The position numbers and the translations under genes were made by a program. A DNA stretch of 64,000 nucleotides from Dryocola sp051307055 (GTDB taxonomy: Bacteria; Pseudomonadota; Gammaproteobacteria; Enterobacterales; Enterobacteriaceae). The DNA is taken from assembly GCF_051307055.1 (NCBI RefSeq), contig NZ_CP149994.1, forward strand, positions 3,720,001 through 3,784,000, given 5' to 3'. The notes under the pieces were generated by a model. That model did no database searches and had not been told where the DNA came from. It saw nothing but the letters and a program-made list of their open reading frames with translations. Positions 1-8,721 of the stretch are shown here, piece by piece. Position 1 is the stretch's first letter. Every line of letters starts with the position of its first letter.

Positions 1-16
1 GGGAGCTATTTTGTTT

Positions 17-89
17 GTAGGGTGGATAAGCGTCAGCGTCATCCACCGCTCACATGTTGGCGGGTGACGCGCAGCTTACCCGCCCTACG
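17..89. repeat. REP/BIME-like pair of imperfect palindromes
   Basis: Two units face each other just upstream of ridA. The first runs from about 17 to 49 (gtagggtggataagcg ... catccacc) and the second from about 59 to 89 (ggcgggtgacgcgcagcttacccgccctac). Each can fold on itself, and the pair resembles the extragenic palindromes of enteric bacteria. Related units occur at 10390-10472 and 56868-56903. The ridA ribosome-binding site begins only about 10 bases after the second unit, so the ridA promoter is probably within or upstream of the repeat. Confidence 0.6.
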
Positions 90-109
90 AACTTAGATAA
101 GGAATGAAA

Positions 110-499
110 ATGTCTTCTCGCACCATCAGCACTGAAAACGCACCAGCAGCCATCGGCCCATACGTTCAGGGCGTTGATCTTGGCAGCATGATTATTACTT
201 CTGGCCAGATCCCGGTCGATCCAAAAACCGGTACCGTAGCGGATGACGTGGCCGCTCAGGCGCGCCAGTCTCTTGAAAACGTGCAGGCTATCGTTGAAGC
301 GGCAGGCCTGAAGGTTGGCGATATCGTGAAAACTACGGTTTTTGTAAAAGACCTCAACGACTTCGCCACGGTGAACGCCACCTACGAAGCCTTCTTCACC
401 GAGCACAAAGCAATTTTCCCGGCGCGCTCCTGCGTGGAAGTCGCTCGTCTGCCGAAAGATGTGAAGATTGAAATTGAAGCGATCGCCATTCGTCGCTAG
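110..499 (+). CDS. ridA: 2-iminobutanoate/2-iminopropanoate deaminase RidA
   Basis: RidA (YjgF family) is a cytosolic trimeric enzyme that hydrolyses reactive enamine/imine intermediates released by PLP enzymes such as threonine dehydratase, protecting other PLP enzymes. The 129-residue product has the usual family length and keeps the C-terminal signature around PARSCVEVARLPKDVKIEIEA, which includes the catalytic-site Arg and Cys. The ATG at 110 is preferred over the one at 104 because it gives correct spacing from the taagga ribosome-binding site (98-103) and matches the family start. In K-12 ridA follows pyrBI and lies next to mgtA; here a hexosaminidase gene is interposed. Confidence 0.96.
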   Translation: MSSRTISTENAPAAIGPYVQGVDLGSMIITSGQIPVDPKTGTVADDVAAQARQSLENVQAIVEAAGLKVGDIVKTTVFVKDLNDFATVNATYEAFFTEHKAIFPARSCVEVARLPKDVKIEIEAIAIRR

Positions 500-519
500 T
501 TCCGCAGCGTTAAAAGATG

Positions 520-546
520 AAGGCCGCAAGAGCGGCCTTATTTTTA
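520..546 (+). terminator. Rho-independent terminator of ridA
   Basis: The stem is aaggccgc/gcggcctt with an aaga loop at 520-539, followed by a short T run at 541-545. It lies between convergent ridA and the hexosaminidase gene, whose stop is only about 5 bases further on. Confidence 0.85.
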
Positions 547-551
547 CGGGG

Positions 552-2942
552 TTACCTGGCGCTTGCGCGCAGCAGCTTTTGCAGCGGATAAACGGCAGCG
601 ATAACCACCTCATCCTGCGTTTGCGCCGCTTCATCCAGCTGTTTTTGAATGCTCTCCCGCTCGTCGCCGCTTAGCGTTCCCTGTCTGGCCACCAAATCGG
701 TCAGGCGCAGCCCTATTCCCGCCAGCTTATCAACGCCTTCCGCCACCGGTTTCAGCCCTTTCAGCTGATAATTACCGTCGATCAGCGCCAGCACGTCCGG
801 CGTGTTGCTCTGCCAGCGCGCAAAGGTATGACGCAGGGACTCCGCGCTGCTGCTCTCTTCCGGATCGGCGATAAGTTTATCCACCCAGCCGTCCATGGCG
901 CGAACCTGGCTGCTTTCCGCTGCCAGCGCATCCGCAAAACGGTTAAGCGGCTCGAAGTGATGATAATTTCCGGCCTGGAACTTCAGATGCTGACGCGTGT
1001 AATACTGCGCGGGCTCCACGGCCTGGGCGAGGATCTGCAGCGGCATAATATCCGGCGTACCGGCAAGACGCGTCATCTGCTGCACGGCAGCGGTGTGCTG
1101 GCGCAGGCCAACGGAGACGGTCGTCCAGGCATCAATCGCCTGTAAGCGCTGATACATATTATCGATCTCTTTTACCTCTTCCGTAGACCACAGACGCTCC
1201 GCCACGGCAAACGCGCGCGGCCAGAGCTTGATATCAATCAGCCCGGCGGAGACGTTTTCCGCCCACAGCGCGGCTTCGCCCCCCAGAATATTATCCATCT
1301 GTTCCGGCGTCGGCACGACCGGCTGCACGCCATCCGGCACGTTAGCCAGCTTTTGTCCCGTCGCCGGGTAGCGCACATTGCCCACCAGGAAATAGCCGCT
1401 CAGCTTATCGTTTTCCACCGTCACCACCGGGCGCGTCTCGCCCATCCAGCTATCTACCGTGAAAGTCACCTGATGGCCGCTCAGCCACTCAATATCACGC
1501 ACCGCGCGGCGGGATTTCCCCTTGAAGTCGATGAACCCCCGCCAGCCGCTTTTGTCATTCACCAGCGTGAAGCTGCCTTCTACCGGGCTGCCCTTCAGGC
1601 GCGGCATGGTAAAGAACCAGCTTTGCGCGCTGTCAGCAGGCGTGATTTGATCGATCCCGTTCAGGCCCTGCGGCAGGATCTCATTGCGGTAGTGGTAAGC
1701 CGTCGATTGAGGTTGATCGAGATAAAAGCCCGTCGATAAGATCCCCTTATAGCCGTTGGCGGCGACGGCGCCCAGAGCGTCCTGCCCTTGCCAGGACTGA
1801 ATCAGAATGCTTTTCGGCAGATCCGGATGGTAGATCTCATCCCAGCCCATCATCTGGCGATGATGCTTTTCGAGAATTTTCTCCAGCCGCTGATTAAAAT
1901 AAGTCTGCAGCGCGTGGGTATCGGCAATGTTGTGCTGCTTCATAAATGCCTGAATCGGGGCGGATGCTTTCCACTGGCTGTCGTCGACCTCGTCGCCGCC
2001 AATATGCAAATATGCATCCGGGAAAATAGCCGTCAGCTCACCGATCATCGCATCGGCAAATTTATAAACCGCTTCGTTGGCCGGGTTCAGCAGCGGCTTA
2101 AGCACGCCCCAGTGGCGCTCCATCTGGTACGGCCCCGGCGCGCTCATTAACTCCGGGTAGGCAACGGCAATGGCCGATGCGTGTCCCGGCATATCCATCT
2201 CCGGCACCACGCGAATTCCCAGGGTTGTTGCGTAGCGAACAACCTCTTTCATCTGCGCCACGGTATAGAACTGCCCGTCGCTGGCGAGCTGCTGCAGTTT
2301 TGGGTATTTCGTTGAAGCGAAGCGCCAGCCCTGATCGTCGGTGAGATGCCAGTGCAGGACGTTGAATTTAGCGGCCGCCATGCCGTCAAGCTGACGGAGA
2401 ATATCTTCAACCGGCACAAAGTGACGGGCAGAATCCAGCAGCACGCCGCGCCACGGGAAGCGCGGCGTGTCCTTAATCGCGACGAAAGGAATGGAAGTAT
2501 TCTGCGGCCCGTTCTGGATAAGCTGCAGCAGCGTTTCCATGCCGCGCATCGCACCGAAGCGCGTGTTGGCGGTCAGCTTAACCCCGTCCGCCGTCACGCT
2601 CAGCTCATAGCTCTCATCGCTGCCGAGCCTGGGTAGCGGACTGACAGCCTTATTGATGTGAATATCAATGGTTGGGCTTGCAGGATTGGCCTGCGCCGGC
2701 TGCAGCTGCCAGCCGGTTTGCTGCGCAATGCGCTCGCGCCAGCGCTCCGTGGCCCCTTCGAGCCTGTCGCCGCTGATTCTTATCGACACGGCGTTATCCA
2801 GCGCCAGACTGCCTTCCGCCGCCGGACGGGTCACCTGCTGCGGCCAGGGCATCAGCGGCAGATCCCCTGCCGGGGCCGCATTTGCCTGGCAGGCTACGGC
2901 GATGCAGCCGGCTAATAAGCCAAAACGTATTGATTTAAACAT
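552..2942 (-). CDS. Exported GH20 beta-N-acetylhexosaminidase
   Basis: The 796-residue protein is a glycoside hydrolase family 20 enzyme that should release terminal N-acetylglucosamine or N-acetylgalactosamine by substrate-assisted catalysis. A signal peptide (residues 1-22, ending in QANA) predicts export. An N-terminal GH20b-like domain precedes the TIM barrel. The barrel carries HWHLTDDQGWR (198-208) and GGDEV (315-319), whose Asp317-Glu318 pair is the catalytic couple of the family. The ATG at 2942 is chosen for its aaagga ribosome-binding site and signal peptide. A CRP-like sequence (CGCGA-N6-TCACA, 3023-3038) lies upstream. The gene is absent from the ridA-mgtA interval of K-12. True substrate (chitobiose, glycan or peptidoglycan fragments) is not visible from sequence. 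Confidence 0.92.
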   Translation of the reverse strand: MFKSIRFGLLAGCIAVACQANAAPAGDLPLMPWPQQVTRPAAEGSLALDNAVSIRISGDRLEGATERWRERIAQQTGWQLQPAQANPASPTIDIHINKAVSPLPRLGSDESYELSVTADGVKLTANTRFGAMRGMETLLQLIQNGPQNTSIPFVAIKDTPRFPWRGVLLDSARHFVPVEDILRQLDGMAAAKFNVLHWHLTDDQGWRFASTKYPKLQQLASDGQFYTVAQMKEVVRYATTLGIRVVPEMDMPGHASAIAVAYPELMSAPGPYQMERHWGVLKPLLNPANEAVYKFADAMIGELTAIFPDAYLHIGGDEVDDSQWKASAPIQAFMKQHNIADTHALQTYFNQRLEKILEKHHRQMMGWDEIYHPDLPKSILIQSWQGQDALGAVAANGYKGILSTGFYLDQPQSTAYHYRNEILPQGLNGIDQITPADSAQSWFFTMPRLKGSPVEGSFTLVNDKSGWRGFIDFKGKSRRAVRDIEWLSGHQVTFTVDSWMGETRPVVTVENDKLSGYFLVGNVRYPATGQKLANVPDGVQPVVPTPEQMDNILGGEAALWAENVSAGLIDIKLWPRAFAVAERLWSTEEVKEIDNMYQRLQAIDAWTTVSVGLRQHTAAVQQMTRLAGTPDIMPLQILAQAVEPAQYYTRQHLKFQAGNYHHFEPLNRFADALAAESSQVRAMDGWVDKLIADPEESSSAESLRHTFARWQSNTPDVLALIDGNYQLKGLKPVAEGVDKLAGIGLRLTDLVARQGTLSGDERESIQKQLDEAAQTQDEVVIAAVYPLQKLLRASAR

Positions 2943-3055
2943 GAATATTCCTTTCACATGACGGGCCAGAAAAAGCAAAAATACTCTGGTAACACGTGGA
3001 GGAATATTCATCAAGACTATGGCGCGATGCAGATCACATCCCGCCAGGTTTAAGA

Positions 3056-5773
3056 CTACTGCCAGCCGTAACGACGGGCATAGAAGCCTTTTACGCCCTG
3101 GGTCAAGGTCATATAGCCGCCGAGAATCAGCACCAGCCACGGGAAGTAGCTAAGCGGCAGCGCCTGAAGATGCAGATAGCCCGCAAGCGGCGAGAACGGC
3201 AGCGCAATACCCAACGCCATCACCACCAGCGTCATCGCCATCAGCGGCCATGCGGCACGGCTCTGGATAAACGGAATGCGCCGGGTACGGATCATATGCA
3301 CAATCAACGTCTGCGACAGCAGGCCCACCACGAACCAGCCGGACTGGAACAGCGTTTGCGCTTCCGGCACGTTAGCCTGGAATACCCACCACATGACGCA
3401 GAACGTCATGATGTCGAAGATGGAGCTGATTGGGCCGAAAAACACCATAAAACGCCCTAAATCCGCCGGCTCCCAGCGCTGCGGTTTAGCAATTTGCTCG
3501 TCGTCCACGTTATCGAACGGGATCGCCACCTGCGACACATCGTAGAGCAGGTTCTGAATCAGCAGGTGAATCGGCAGCATCGGCAGGAACGGCAGGAAGG
3601 CGCTCGCCACCAGCACGCTGAAGACGTTGCCAAAGTTAGAGCTGGCGGTCATCTTGATGTACTTCAGCATGTTGGCGAAGGTGCGACGCCCTTCGATAAC
3701 GCCTTCCTTCAGTACCATCAGGCTCTTTTCGAGCAGGATGATATCCGCCGCTTCACGAGCGATGTCCACGGCACCGTCAACGGAAATACCAATGTCCGCC
3801 GCGCGTAACGCGGGCGCATCGTTAATGCCATCGCCCATAAAGCCGACAACGTGCCCTTCGCCGCGCAGCAGGCGCACGATGCGTTCTTTGTGCATCGGCG
3901 TCAGGCGAGCAAACAGCGTAGTGCGCAGGGCAAGCGCTGCCAGCTCCTCATCGCCAAGGCTTTCGATTTCGCTGCCGGTAACCAGCTTACCCACCTCCAG
4001 CCCAACTTCACGGCATACTTTCGCCGCCACCAGCTCGCTGTCGCCGGTGAGGATTTTGACGGTGATGCCGCTTTCCTTCAGCGCTTTTAGCGCGGGTGCG
4101 GTCGTTTCCTTCGGCGGATCGAGGAAGGCGATATAACCCTCAAGGATCAGATCGGATTCATCGACGCGGCTATAGTCTTCCTGACGAGCGGGAAGAAATT
4201 TGCTCGCCACCGCAACCACGCGCAGCCCCTGGCGATTAAGATCGTCAGTAACTCTGCGAATACGTTTAAGCATCGCGTCGTTTAGCGGCACGATCTCATC
4301 GCCGTGGCGAACCTGAGTACAAACGTTCAGGATCTCCTGCAGCGCGCCTTTGCAGATTAGCTGATGAGCGTCAGGCGATTCGGAAACCACTACCGACATG
4401 CGGCGACGTTCAAAATCGAACGGAATCTCATCCACTTTCTGCCAGCGAGCCACGGCCTTGCGGGCATTTTCCGCATCCACGCCTTCCAGCACCGCCACGT
4501 CCAGCAGGTTTTTCAGGCCGGTCTGATAATGGCTGTTCAGCCACGCCGCCTGCAGCACGCGGTCGCTTACGCCGCCCAGAATATCGGTGTGCGTTTCCAG
4601 AATGATACGATCCTGGGTCAGCGTGCCGGTTTTATCGGTGCACAGAATATCCATGGCGCCGAAGTTCTGAATGGCGTCCAGATGCTTGACGATAGCCTTC
4701 TGCTTCGAGAGTTTTACCGCACCGCGAGCAAGCGTTGAGGTGACGATCATCGGCAGCATTTCCGGCGTCAGGCCAACCGCAACGGAGAGCGAGAATAGCG
4801 CGGCTTCCCACCAGTCGCCTTTGGTGAACCCGTTGATCAGCAGCACTACGGGCACCATGACCAGCATAAAGCGGATCAGGAGCCAGCTCACGCGGCTGAT
4901 GCCTTTCTGGAAAGCATTAGGTTCATTTTCCTGCTGGGTTACGCGCCCGGCCAGTTGGCCAAACCAGCTATTGCCGCCGGTCGCGATTACCATCGCAAGC
5001 GCCGTGCCGCTTATCACGTTGGTGCCCATAAAGCACAGCGTGTCGCACTCGAGCGGGTTGCTGTGCTGAGCTTCACGACTGAAAGCCGCTTTTTCTACCG
5101 GCAGCGATTCGCCGGTTAACGAAGCCTGCGCCACGAACAGATCGCGCGCCTGGAACACGCGTAAATCAGCCGGGATCATATCGCCCGCTGCAAGCTTTAC
5201 GATATCGCCCGGCACCAGCTGGTCGAGGGGAATGTCGATATAGCGGCTCTCGCCTTTTTCATTGATGACGCGCATCACCGTGGCGGTGTTGCTGACCATC
5301 GCTTTCAGCGCATCCGCCGCTTTGGTGGAGCGGGCTTCCTGAATAAAGTTGAGCAGCGTTGAGATAATCACCATCAGCGCGATAACGCCCGCGCCGAACA
5401 GGTCGTCCTCTGTGGCATAAGAAAAGATGCCAAGCAGCGTCAGCAGCAGGTTGAACGGGTTGCGATAGCAGCTCCACAGATGCTTCCACCACGGCGTCGG
5501 CGCCTGGGCGGGGATCTGATTCGGGCCGTGCGCTTCCAGCGCGTCTTCCACTTCCCGGGCATTCAGACCTTCAGGATGGCTGGAAAACTCGCGATAGAGC
5601 TGCGCTTCGCTCGCGTAAGCGTATTTCAGGCACGCTTCAGCTAGCGTGGCGGGAATTTCCGCCGCCTGAGAGTTGGTTTTGCCATCCGGCATCGGGTCGC
5701 GCTGAATCAGGCGGCGTGGCAGATGGCGGCTAAGTTGCATAAGCAACTGCCGGGTCAGATTTTTAAACAGCAT
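3056..5773 (-). CDS. mgtA: Mg2+-transporting P-type ATPase MgtA
   Basis: This P3-type ATPase of the inner membrane imports Mg2+ when external Mg2+ is low. Counting from the ATG at 5776, the actuator loop TGES is at 221-224 and the phosphorylated DKTGT at 381-385, followed by the MGDGINDAPAL hinge motif and a C-terminal bundle of membrane segments. The length (905-906 residues) is near the K-12 protein (898). Two consecutive ATGs occur (5776, 5773); 5773 has the better spacing from aaggg. The gene is preceded by a long leader with the MgtL peptide and a PhoP-box promoter, both annotated separately. Confidence 0.96.
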   Translation of the reverse strand: MLFKNLTRQLLMQLSRHLPRRLIQRDPMPDGKTNSQAAEIPATLAEACLKYAYASEAQLYREFSSHPEGLNAREVEDALEAHGPNQIPAQAPTPWWKHLWSCYRNPFNLLLTLLGIFSYATEDDLFGAGVIALMVIISTLLNFIQEARSTKAADALKAMVSNTATVMRVINEKGESRYIDIPLDQLVPGDIVKLAAGDMIPADLRVFQARDLFVAQASLTGESLPVEKAAFSREAQHSNPLECDTLCFMGTNVISGTALAMVIATGGNSWFGQLAGRVTQQENEPNAFQKGISRVSWLLIRFMLVMVPVVLLINGFTKGDWWEAALFSLSVAVGLTPEMLPMIVTSTLARGAVKLSKQKAIVKHLDAIQNFGAMDILCTDKTGTLTQDRIILETHTDILGGVSDRVLQAAWLNSHYQTGLKNLLDVAVLEGVDAENARKAVARWQKVDEIPFDFERRRMSVVVSESPDAHQLICKGALQEILNVCTQVRHGDEIVPLNDAMLKRIRRVTDDLNRQGLRVVAVASKFLPARQEDYSRVDESDLILEGYIAFLDPPKETTAPALKALKESGITVKILTGDSELVAAKVCREVGLEVGKLVTGSEIESLGDEELAALALRTTLFARLTPMHKERIVRLLRGEGHVVGFMGDGINDAPALRAADIGISVDGAVDIAREAADIILLEKSLMVLKEGVIEGRRTFANMLKYIKMTASSNFGNVFSVLVASAFLPFLPMLPIHLLIQNLLYDVSQVAIPFDNVDDEQIAKPQRWEPADLGRFMVFFGPISSIFDIMTFCVMWWVFQANVPEAQTLFQSGWFVVGLLSQTLIVHMIRTRRIPFIQSRAAWPLMAMTLVVMALGIALPFSPLAGYLHLQALPLSYFPWLVLILGGYMTLTQGVKGFYARRYGWQ

Positions 5774-6037
5774 CATAGTCCCTTAGCGCCACACGATGCG
5801 GCGCCTGGCTGTCCTGCAGGCACGGCTTAGCCCACCTTGCAGGTCATGTTTTTATTCAGCAGGGATCGACAAATTGTAAATCGCTGCCTTACTGATTCCG
5901 GTAAGGCAGTCGCTTCTCAGGAGGGTGACTTACCGGATAAATCCTGTCATTACAGGGTCTGGACTGGGATCGGGTTCCATATCGCCTCCGGTGAAAAAAA
6001 TAGGGATTGCTTCGTTACGTCCAGGCGCAACAAAAGT
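5774..6037 (-). promoter_or_regulatory. mgtA 5' leader (Mg2+-responsive attenuation region)
   Basis: About 260 bases separate the predicted transcription start (near 6037) from mgtA, close to the 264-nt leader of K-12. The leader contains the mgtL cistron at 5930-5980, and downstream several GC-rich inverted segments (for example ttccggtaaggcag around 5895-5910). In E. coli and Salmonella this leader couples MgtL translation and Mg2+ to Rho-dependent termination. The same mechanism is inferred here from position, length and the leader peptide; I did not fold the RNA. Confidence 0.75.
5930..5980 (-). CDS. mgtL: mgtA leader peptide MgtL
   Basis: This 16-codon ORF (MEPDPSPDPVMTGFIR) begins 57 bases after the predicted start of transcription, behind a good ribosome-binding site (ccggaggcgat). 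The N-terminal Glu-Pro-Asp-Pro-x-Pro pattern matches the K-12 MgtL start (MEPDPTPLP) while the C-terminal half differs. Alternating acidic residues and prolines destabilise the translating ribosome at low Mg2+, and this part alone is conserved. Stalling or drop-off controls read-through into mgtA. Confidence 0.85.
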   Translation of the reverse strand: MEPDPSPDPVMTGFIR

Positions 6038-6043
6038 GCGGGT

Positions 6044-6078
6044 ATAATACACCTGCGAAACTAAACCCTTTGTAAACC
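6044..6078 (-). promoter_or_regulatory. PhoP box and -10 of the mgtA promoter
   Basis: On the minus strand a perfect direct repeat GGTTTA-N5-GGTTTA (6062-6078) lies 12 bases upstream of a TATTAT -10 element (6044-6049). This is the exact geometry of class II PhoP-activated promoters, where the box replaces a -35 hexamer. Low Mg2+ sensed by PhoQ should therefore activate mgtL-mgtA. Confidence 0.88.
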
Positions 6079-6162
6079 AGATTTTGCCCATTGCCGTTTG
6101 TTGGGCAGCATTACTTTAATGTATAAAAGCCACGCAAATCATTTCAGGGAATAACAAGCACA

Positions 6163-7110
6163 ATGCAAAACCGCCTCACCATCAAAGATATCGCGCGACT
6201 CAGCGGCGTGGGCAAGTCCACCGTCTCTCGTGTTCTGAACAATGAAAGCGGCGTTAGCGCCCGCACGCGTGAACGGGTGGAAGCGGTGATGCAGCAGGAA
6301 GATTTCTCCCCTTCCCGTTCGGCACGCGCGATGCGTGGGCAAAGCGATAAGGTGGTGGCGATTATCGTGACGCGTCTGGATTCGCTCTCCGAAAACCTGG
6401 CGGTGCAAACCATGCTGCCGGGCCTCTATGAGCAGGGCTACGATCCGATAATGCTGGAAAGCCAGTTTGATCCGAAGCTTGTGGAGGAGCATCTGGGCAT
6501 GCTTAAGCGACGCAACGTTGACGGCGTGATCCTGTTTGGCTTTACCGGCATTACCGAAAAAATGCTCCATCCCTGGCAGTCCACGCTGGTATTGATAGCG
6601 CGCGAAGCCAAAGGTTTCGCCTCCGTGTGCTATGACGACGAAGGGGCCATCGCGCTGCTGATGTCAGCCCTTTATCAACAAGGGCATCGCCATATCAGTT
6701 TCCTCGGCGTTCCCCACAGCGATATCACCACCGGCCTGCGCCGCCACGAGGCCTATCTCGCCTTTTGCAAAAAACACAGGCTCACGCCAAATGTGGCGCT
6801 GCCGGGTCTGGCGATGAAACAGGGCTACGAGCACGTCGCTGAAGTGCTTCTGCCTGAAACCACCGCCCTGCTGTGCGCGACCGACACGCTCGCGCTGGGC
6901 GCCAGTAAATATCTTCAGGAACAGCAACGCACCACGCTGCAGCTCGCAAGCGTCGGCAACACGCCGCTGATGAAGTTTCTTCACCCGGAAATCGTCACCG
7001 TCGATCCCGGCTATGCACAGGCCGGGCGACAGGCGGCCATACAGCTTGTTGGTCAGATAACTCAGACTCTCGCCATTCGCCAGCTCGTTATCCCGGGCGC
7101 CCTGCAGTAA
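6163..7110 (+). CDS. treR: Trehalose operon repressor TreR
   Basis: A LacI/GalR-family regulator of 315 residues, the same length as K-12 TreR. The N-terminal helix-turn-helix plus hinge (about residues 6-50, TIKDIARLSGVGKSTVSRVLN) binds DNA. The C-terminal periplasmic-binding-protein-like domain senses trehalose-6-phosphate. It represses treBC, which lies downstream in the same direction, through the GGGAACGTTCCC operator at 7151. The gene diverges from mgtA, so the roughly 100 bases between the mgtA promoter and treR carry back-to-back promoters. Confidence 0.96.
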   Translation: MQNRLTIKDIARLSGVGKSTVSRVLNNESGVSARTRERVEAVMQQEDFSPSRSARAMRGQSDKVVAIIVTRLDSLSENLAVQTMLPGLYEQGYDPIMLESQFDPKLVEEHLGMLKRRNVDGVILFGFTGITEKMLHPWQSTLVLIAREAKGFASVCYDDEGAIALLMSALYQQGHRHISFLGVPHSDITTGLRRHEAYLAFCKKHRLTPNVALPGLAMKQGYEHVAEVLLPETTALLCATDTLALGASKYLQEQQRTTLQLASVGNTPLMKFLHPEIVTVDPGYAQAGRQAAIQLVGQITQTLAIRQLVIPGALQ

Positions 7111-7130
7111 CGCCCCGGCCGCCGGTTTAT

Positions 7131-7162
7131 TGTGATCGCCGCCCGATAACGGGAACGTTCCC
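7131..7162 (+). promoter_or_regulatory. TreR operator and CRP half-site of treBC
   Basis: A perfect 12-bp palindrome GGGAACGTTCCC (7151-7162) between treR and treB matches the TreR operator type. Just upstream, TGTGATCGCCGCCCGA (7131-7146) has a perfect left CRP half-site and a poor right half, consistent with the CRP dependence known for E. coli treB. Confidence 0.75.
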
Positions 7163-7229
7163 ATTTTCGCTGGGATAATTAACCGATACCCTTGCAGGCA
7201 GGTCATTACTCCTTATGCGGAACTATAAA

Positions 7230-8648
7230 ATGGGCAAAGTGAAACAACAGGATATCGACAGGCTGATTGAGCTGGTCGGCGGACGCGAAAATATCGCCAC
7301 CGTCAGCCACTGCATTACCCGCCTGCGTTTTGTACTGAACAACCCGGCGATTGCGAAGCCGAAAGAGATTGAAAATTTGGCCGTGGTAAAAGGCTGCTTT
7401 ACCAACGCCGGGCAGTTCCAGGTGGTTATCGGCACCAACGTCGGCGATTACTACCAGGCGCTGATTTCCACCAGCGGTCACAGCAGCGCGAATAAAGAAC
7501 AGGCGAAGCTTGCCGCGCGCCAGAACATGAAGTGGCACGAGCGTTTGATCTCGCATTTCGCGGAGATCTTCTTCCCGCTGCTGCCCGCGCTGATTAGCGG
7601 CGGGCTGATCCTTGGCTTCCGTAACGTCATTGGCGAACTGCCTATGAGCAACGGCCAGACGCTGGCGCAGATGCACCCGTCGCTGCAAAGCATTTATGAC
7701 TTCCTGTGGCTGATTGGCGAGGCGATTTTCTTCTATCTGCCGGTGGGGATTTGCTGGTCCGCCGTGCGCAAAATGGGCGGAACGCCTATCCTTGGTATCG
7801 TGCTTGGCATAACGCTTGTCTCGCCACAGCTAATGAACGCCTATGATTTAGGGACTAAAATTCCGCAAGTGTGGGACTTTGGCCTGTTTACCATTGCGAA
7901 GGTGGGCTACCAGGCACAGGTCATCCCGGCGTTGCTGGCGGGCCTCGCGCTTGGCTTTATTGAGACGCGTCTGAAACGCATAGTGCCGGATTACCTCTAT
8001 CTTGTAATAGTGCCTGTGTGTTCGCTGATTCTGGCGGTGTTTCTCGCCCACGCGTTCATCGGGCCGTTCGGACGCTGGATTGGCGACGGCGTAGCCTTCG
8101 CGGTTCGCCACCTGATGACCGGCAGTTTTGCACCGGTTGGCGCGGCGCTCTTTGGCTTCCTGTATGCGCCGCTGGTGATAACCGGCGTGCATCAGACTAC
8201 GCTCGCCATCGACATGCAGATGATTCAGAGCATGGGCGGCACGCCGGTCTGGCCGCTGATTGCGCTGTCTAACATCGCTCAGGCTTCGGCGGTGGTGGGC
8301 GTCATTATTTGCAGCCGTAAACATAACGAGCGTGAAATTTCAGTCCCGGCGGCGATCTCGGCCTATCTGGGCGTCACCGAACCGGCGATGTACGGGATTA
8401 ACCTGAAATATCGCTTCCCGATGCTGTGCGCCATGATCGGCTCCGGTATTGCGGGCCTGCTGTGCGGCCTGAGCGGAGTGATGGCGAACGGTATCGGCGT
8501 AGGCGGCCTGCCCGGCATCCTGTCGATTCAGCCGCGTTACTGGGAGGTTTACGCTATCGCCATGCTGATTGCGGTGGTCTTACCGATTGTGCTGACCACC
8601 GCGGTCTATAAACGCAAATTCGCTCAGGGCACCCTGTTAACGGTGTAG
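7230..8648 (+). CDS. treB: PTS trehalose-specific EIIBC component TreB
   Basis: The inner-membrane permease phosphorylates trehalose to trehalose-6-phosphate during uptake and takes its phosphate from the glucose EIIA (Crr). The 472-residue protein has an N-terminal EIIB domain with the phosphocysteine at about residue 28 (SHCITRLRF) and an EIIC domain of many hydrophobic segments from about residue 105. I chose ATG 7230 (MGKVKQ) over 7215 because it matches the family start and has a gga at workable spacing, while the upstream ATG has none. It heads the treB-treC operon. Confidence 0.95.
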   Translation: MGKVKQQDIDRLIELVGGRENIATVSHCITRLRFVLNNPAIAKPKEIENLAVVKGCFTNAGQFQVVIGTNVGDYYQALISTSGHSSANKEQAKLAARQNMKWHERLISHFAEIFFPLLPALISGGLILGFRNVIGELPMSNGQTLAQMHPSLQSIYDFLWLIGEAIFFYLPVGICWSAVRKMGGTPILGIVLGITLVSPQLMNAYDLGTKIPQVWDFGLFTIAKVGYQAQVIPALLAGLALGFIETRLKRIVPDYLYLVIVPVCSLILAVFLAHAFIGPFGRWIGDGVAFAVRHLMTGSFAPVGAALFGFLYAPLVITGVHQTTLAIDMQMIQSMGGTPVWPLIALSNIAQASAVVGVIICSRKHNEREISVPAAISAYLGVTEPAMYGINLKYRFPMLCAMIGSGIAGLLCGLSGVMANGIGVGGLPGILSIQPRYWEVYAIAMLIAVVLPIVLTTAVYKRKFAQGTLLTV

Positions 8649-8684
8649 GGCGCAGCCTCAGCTAGTTTTTAGTTTGATTTTACC

Positions 8685-8702
8685 GGGGCCAGCGATGGCC
8701 CC
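8685..8702 (+). terminator. Intercistronic hairpin between treB and treC
   Basis: The stem ggggcc/ggcccc (8685-8690, 8697-8702) sits in the 73-base gap and is not followed by a T run. It is more likely an mRNA-stability or processing stem than a full terminator. Confidence 0.5.
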
Positions 8703-8721
8703 TTAGCTTCAGGAAAGCGCT

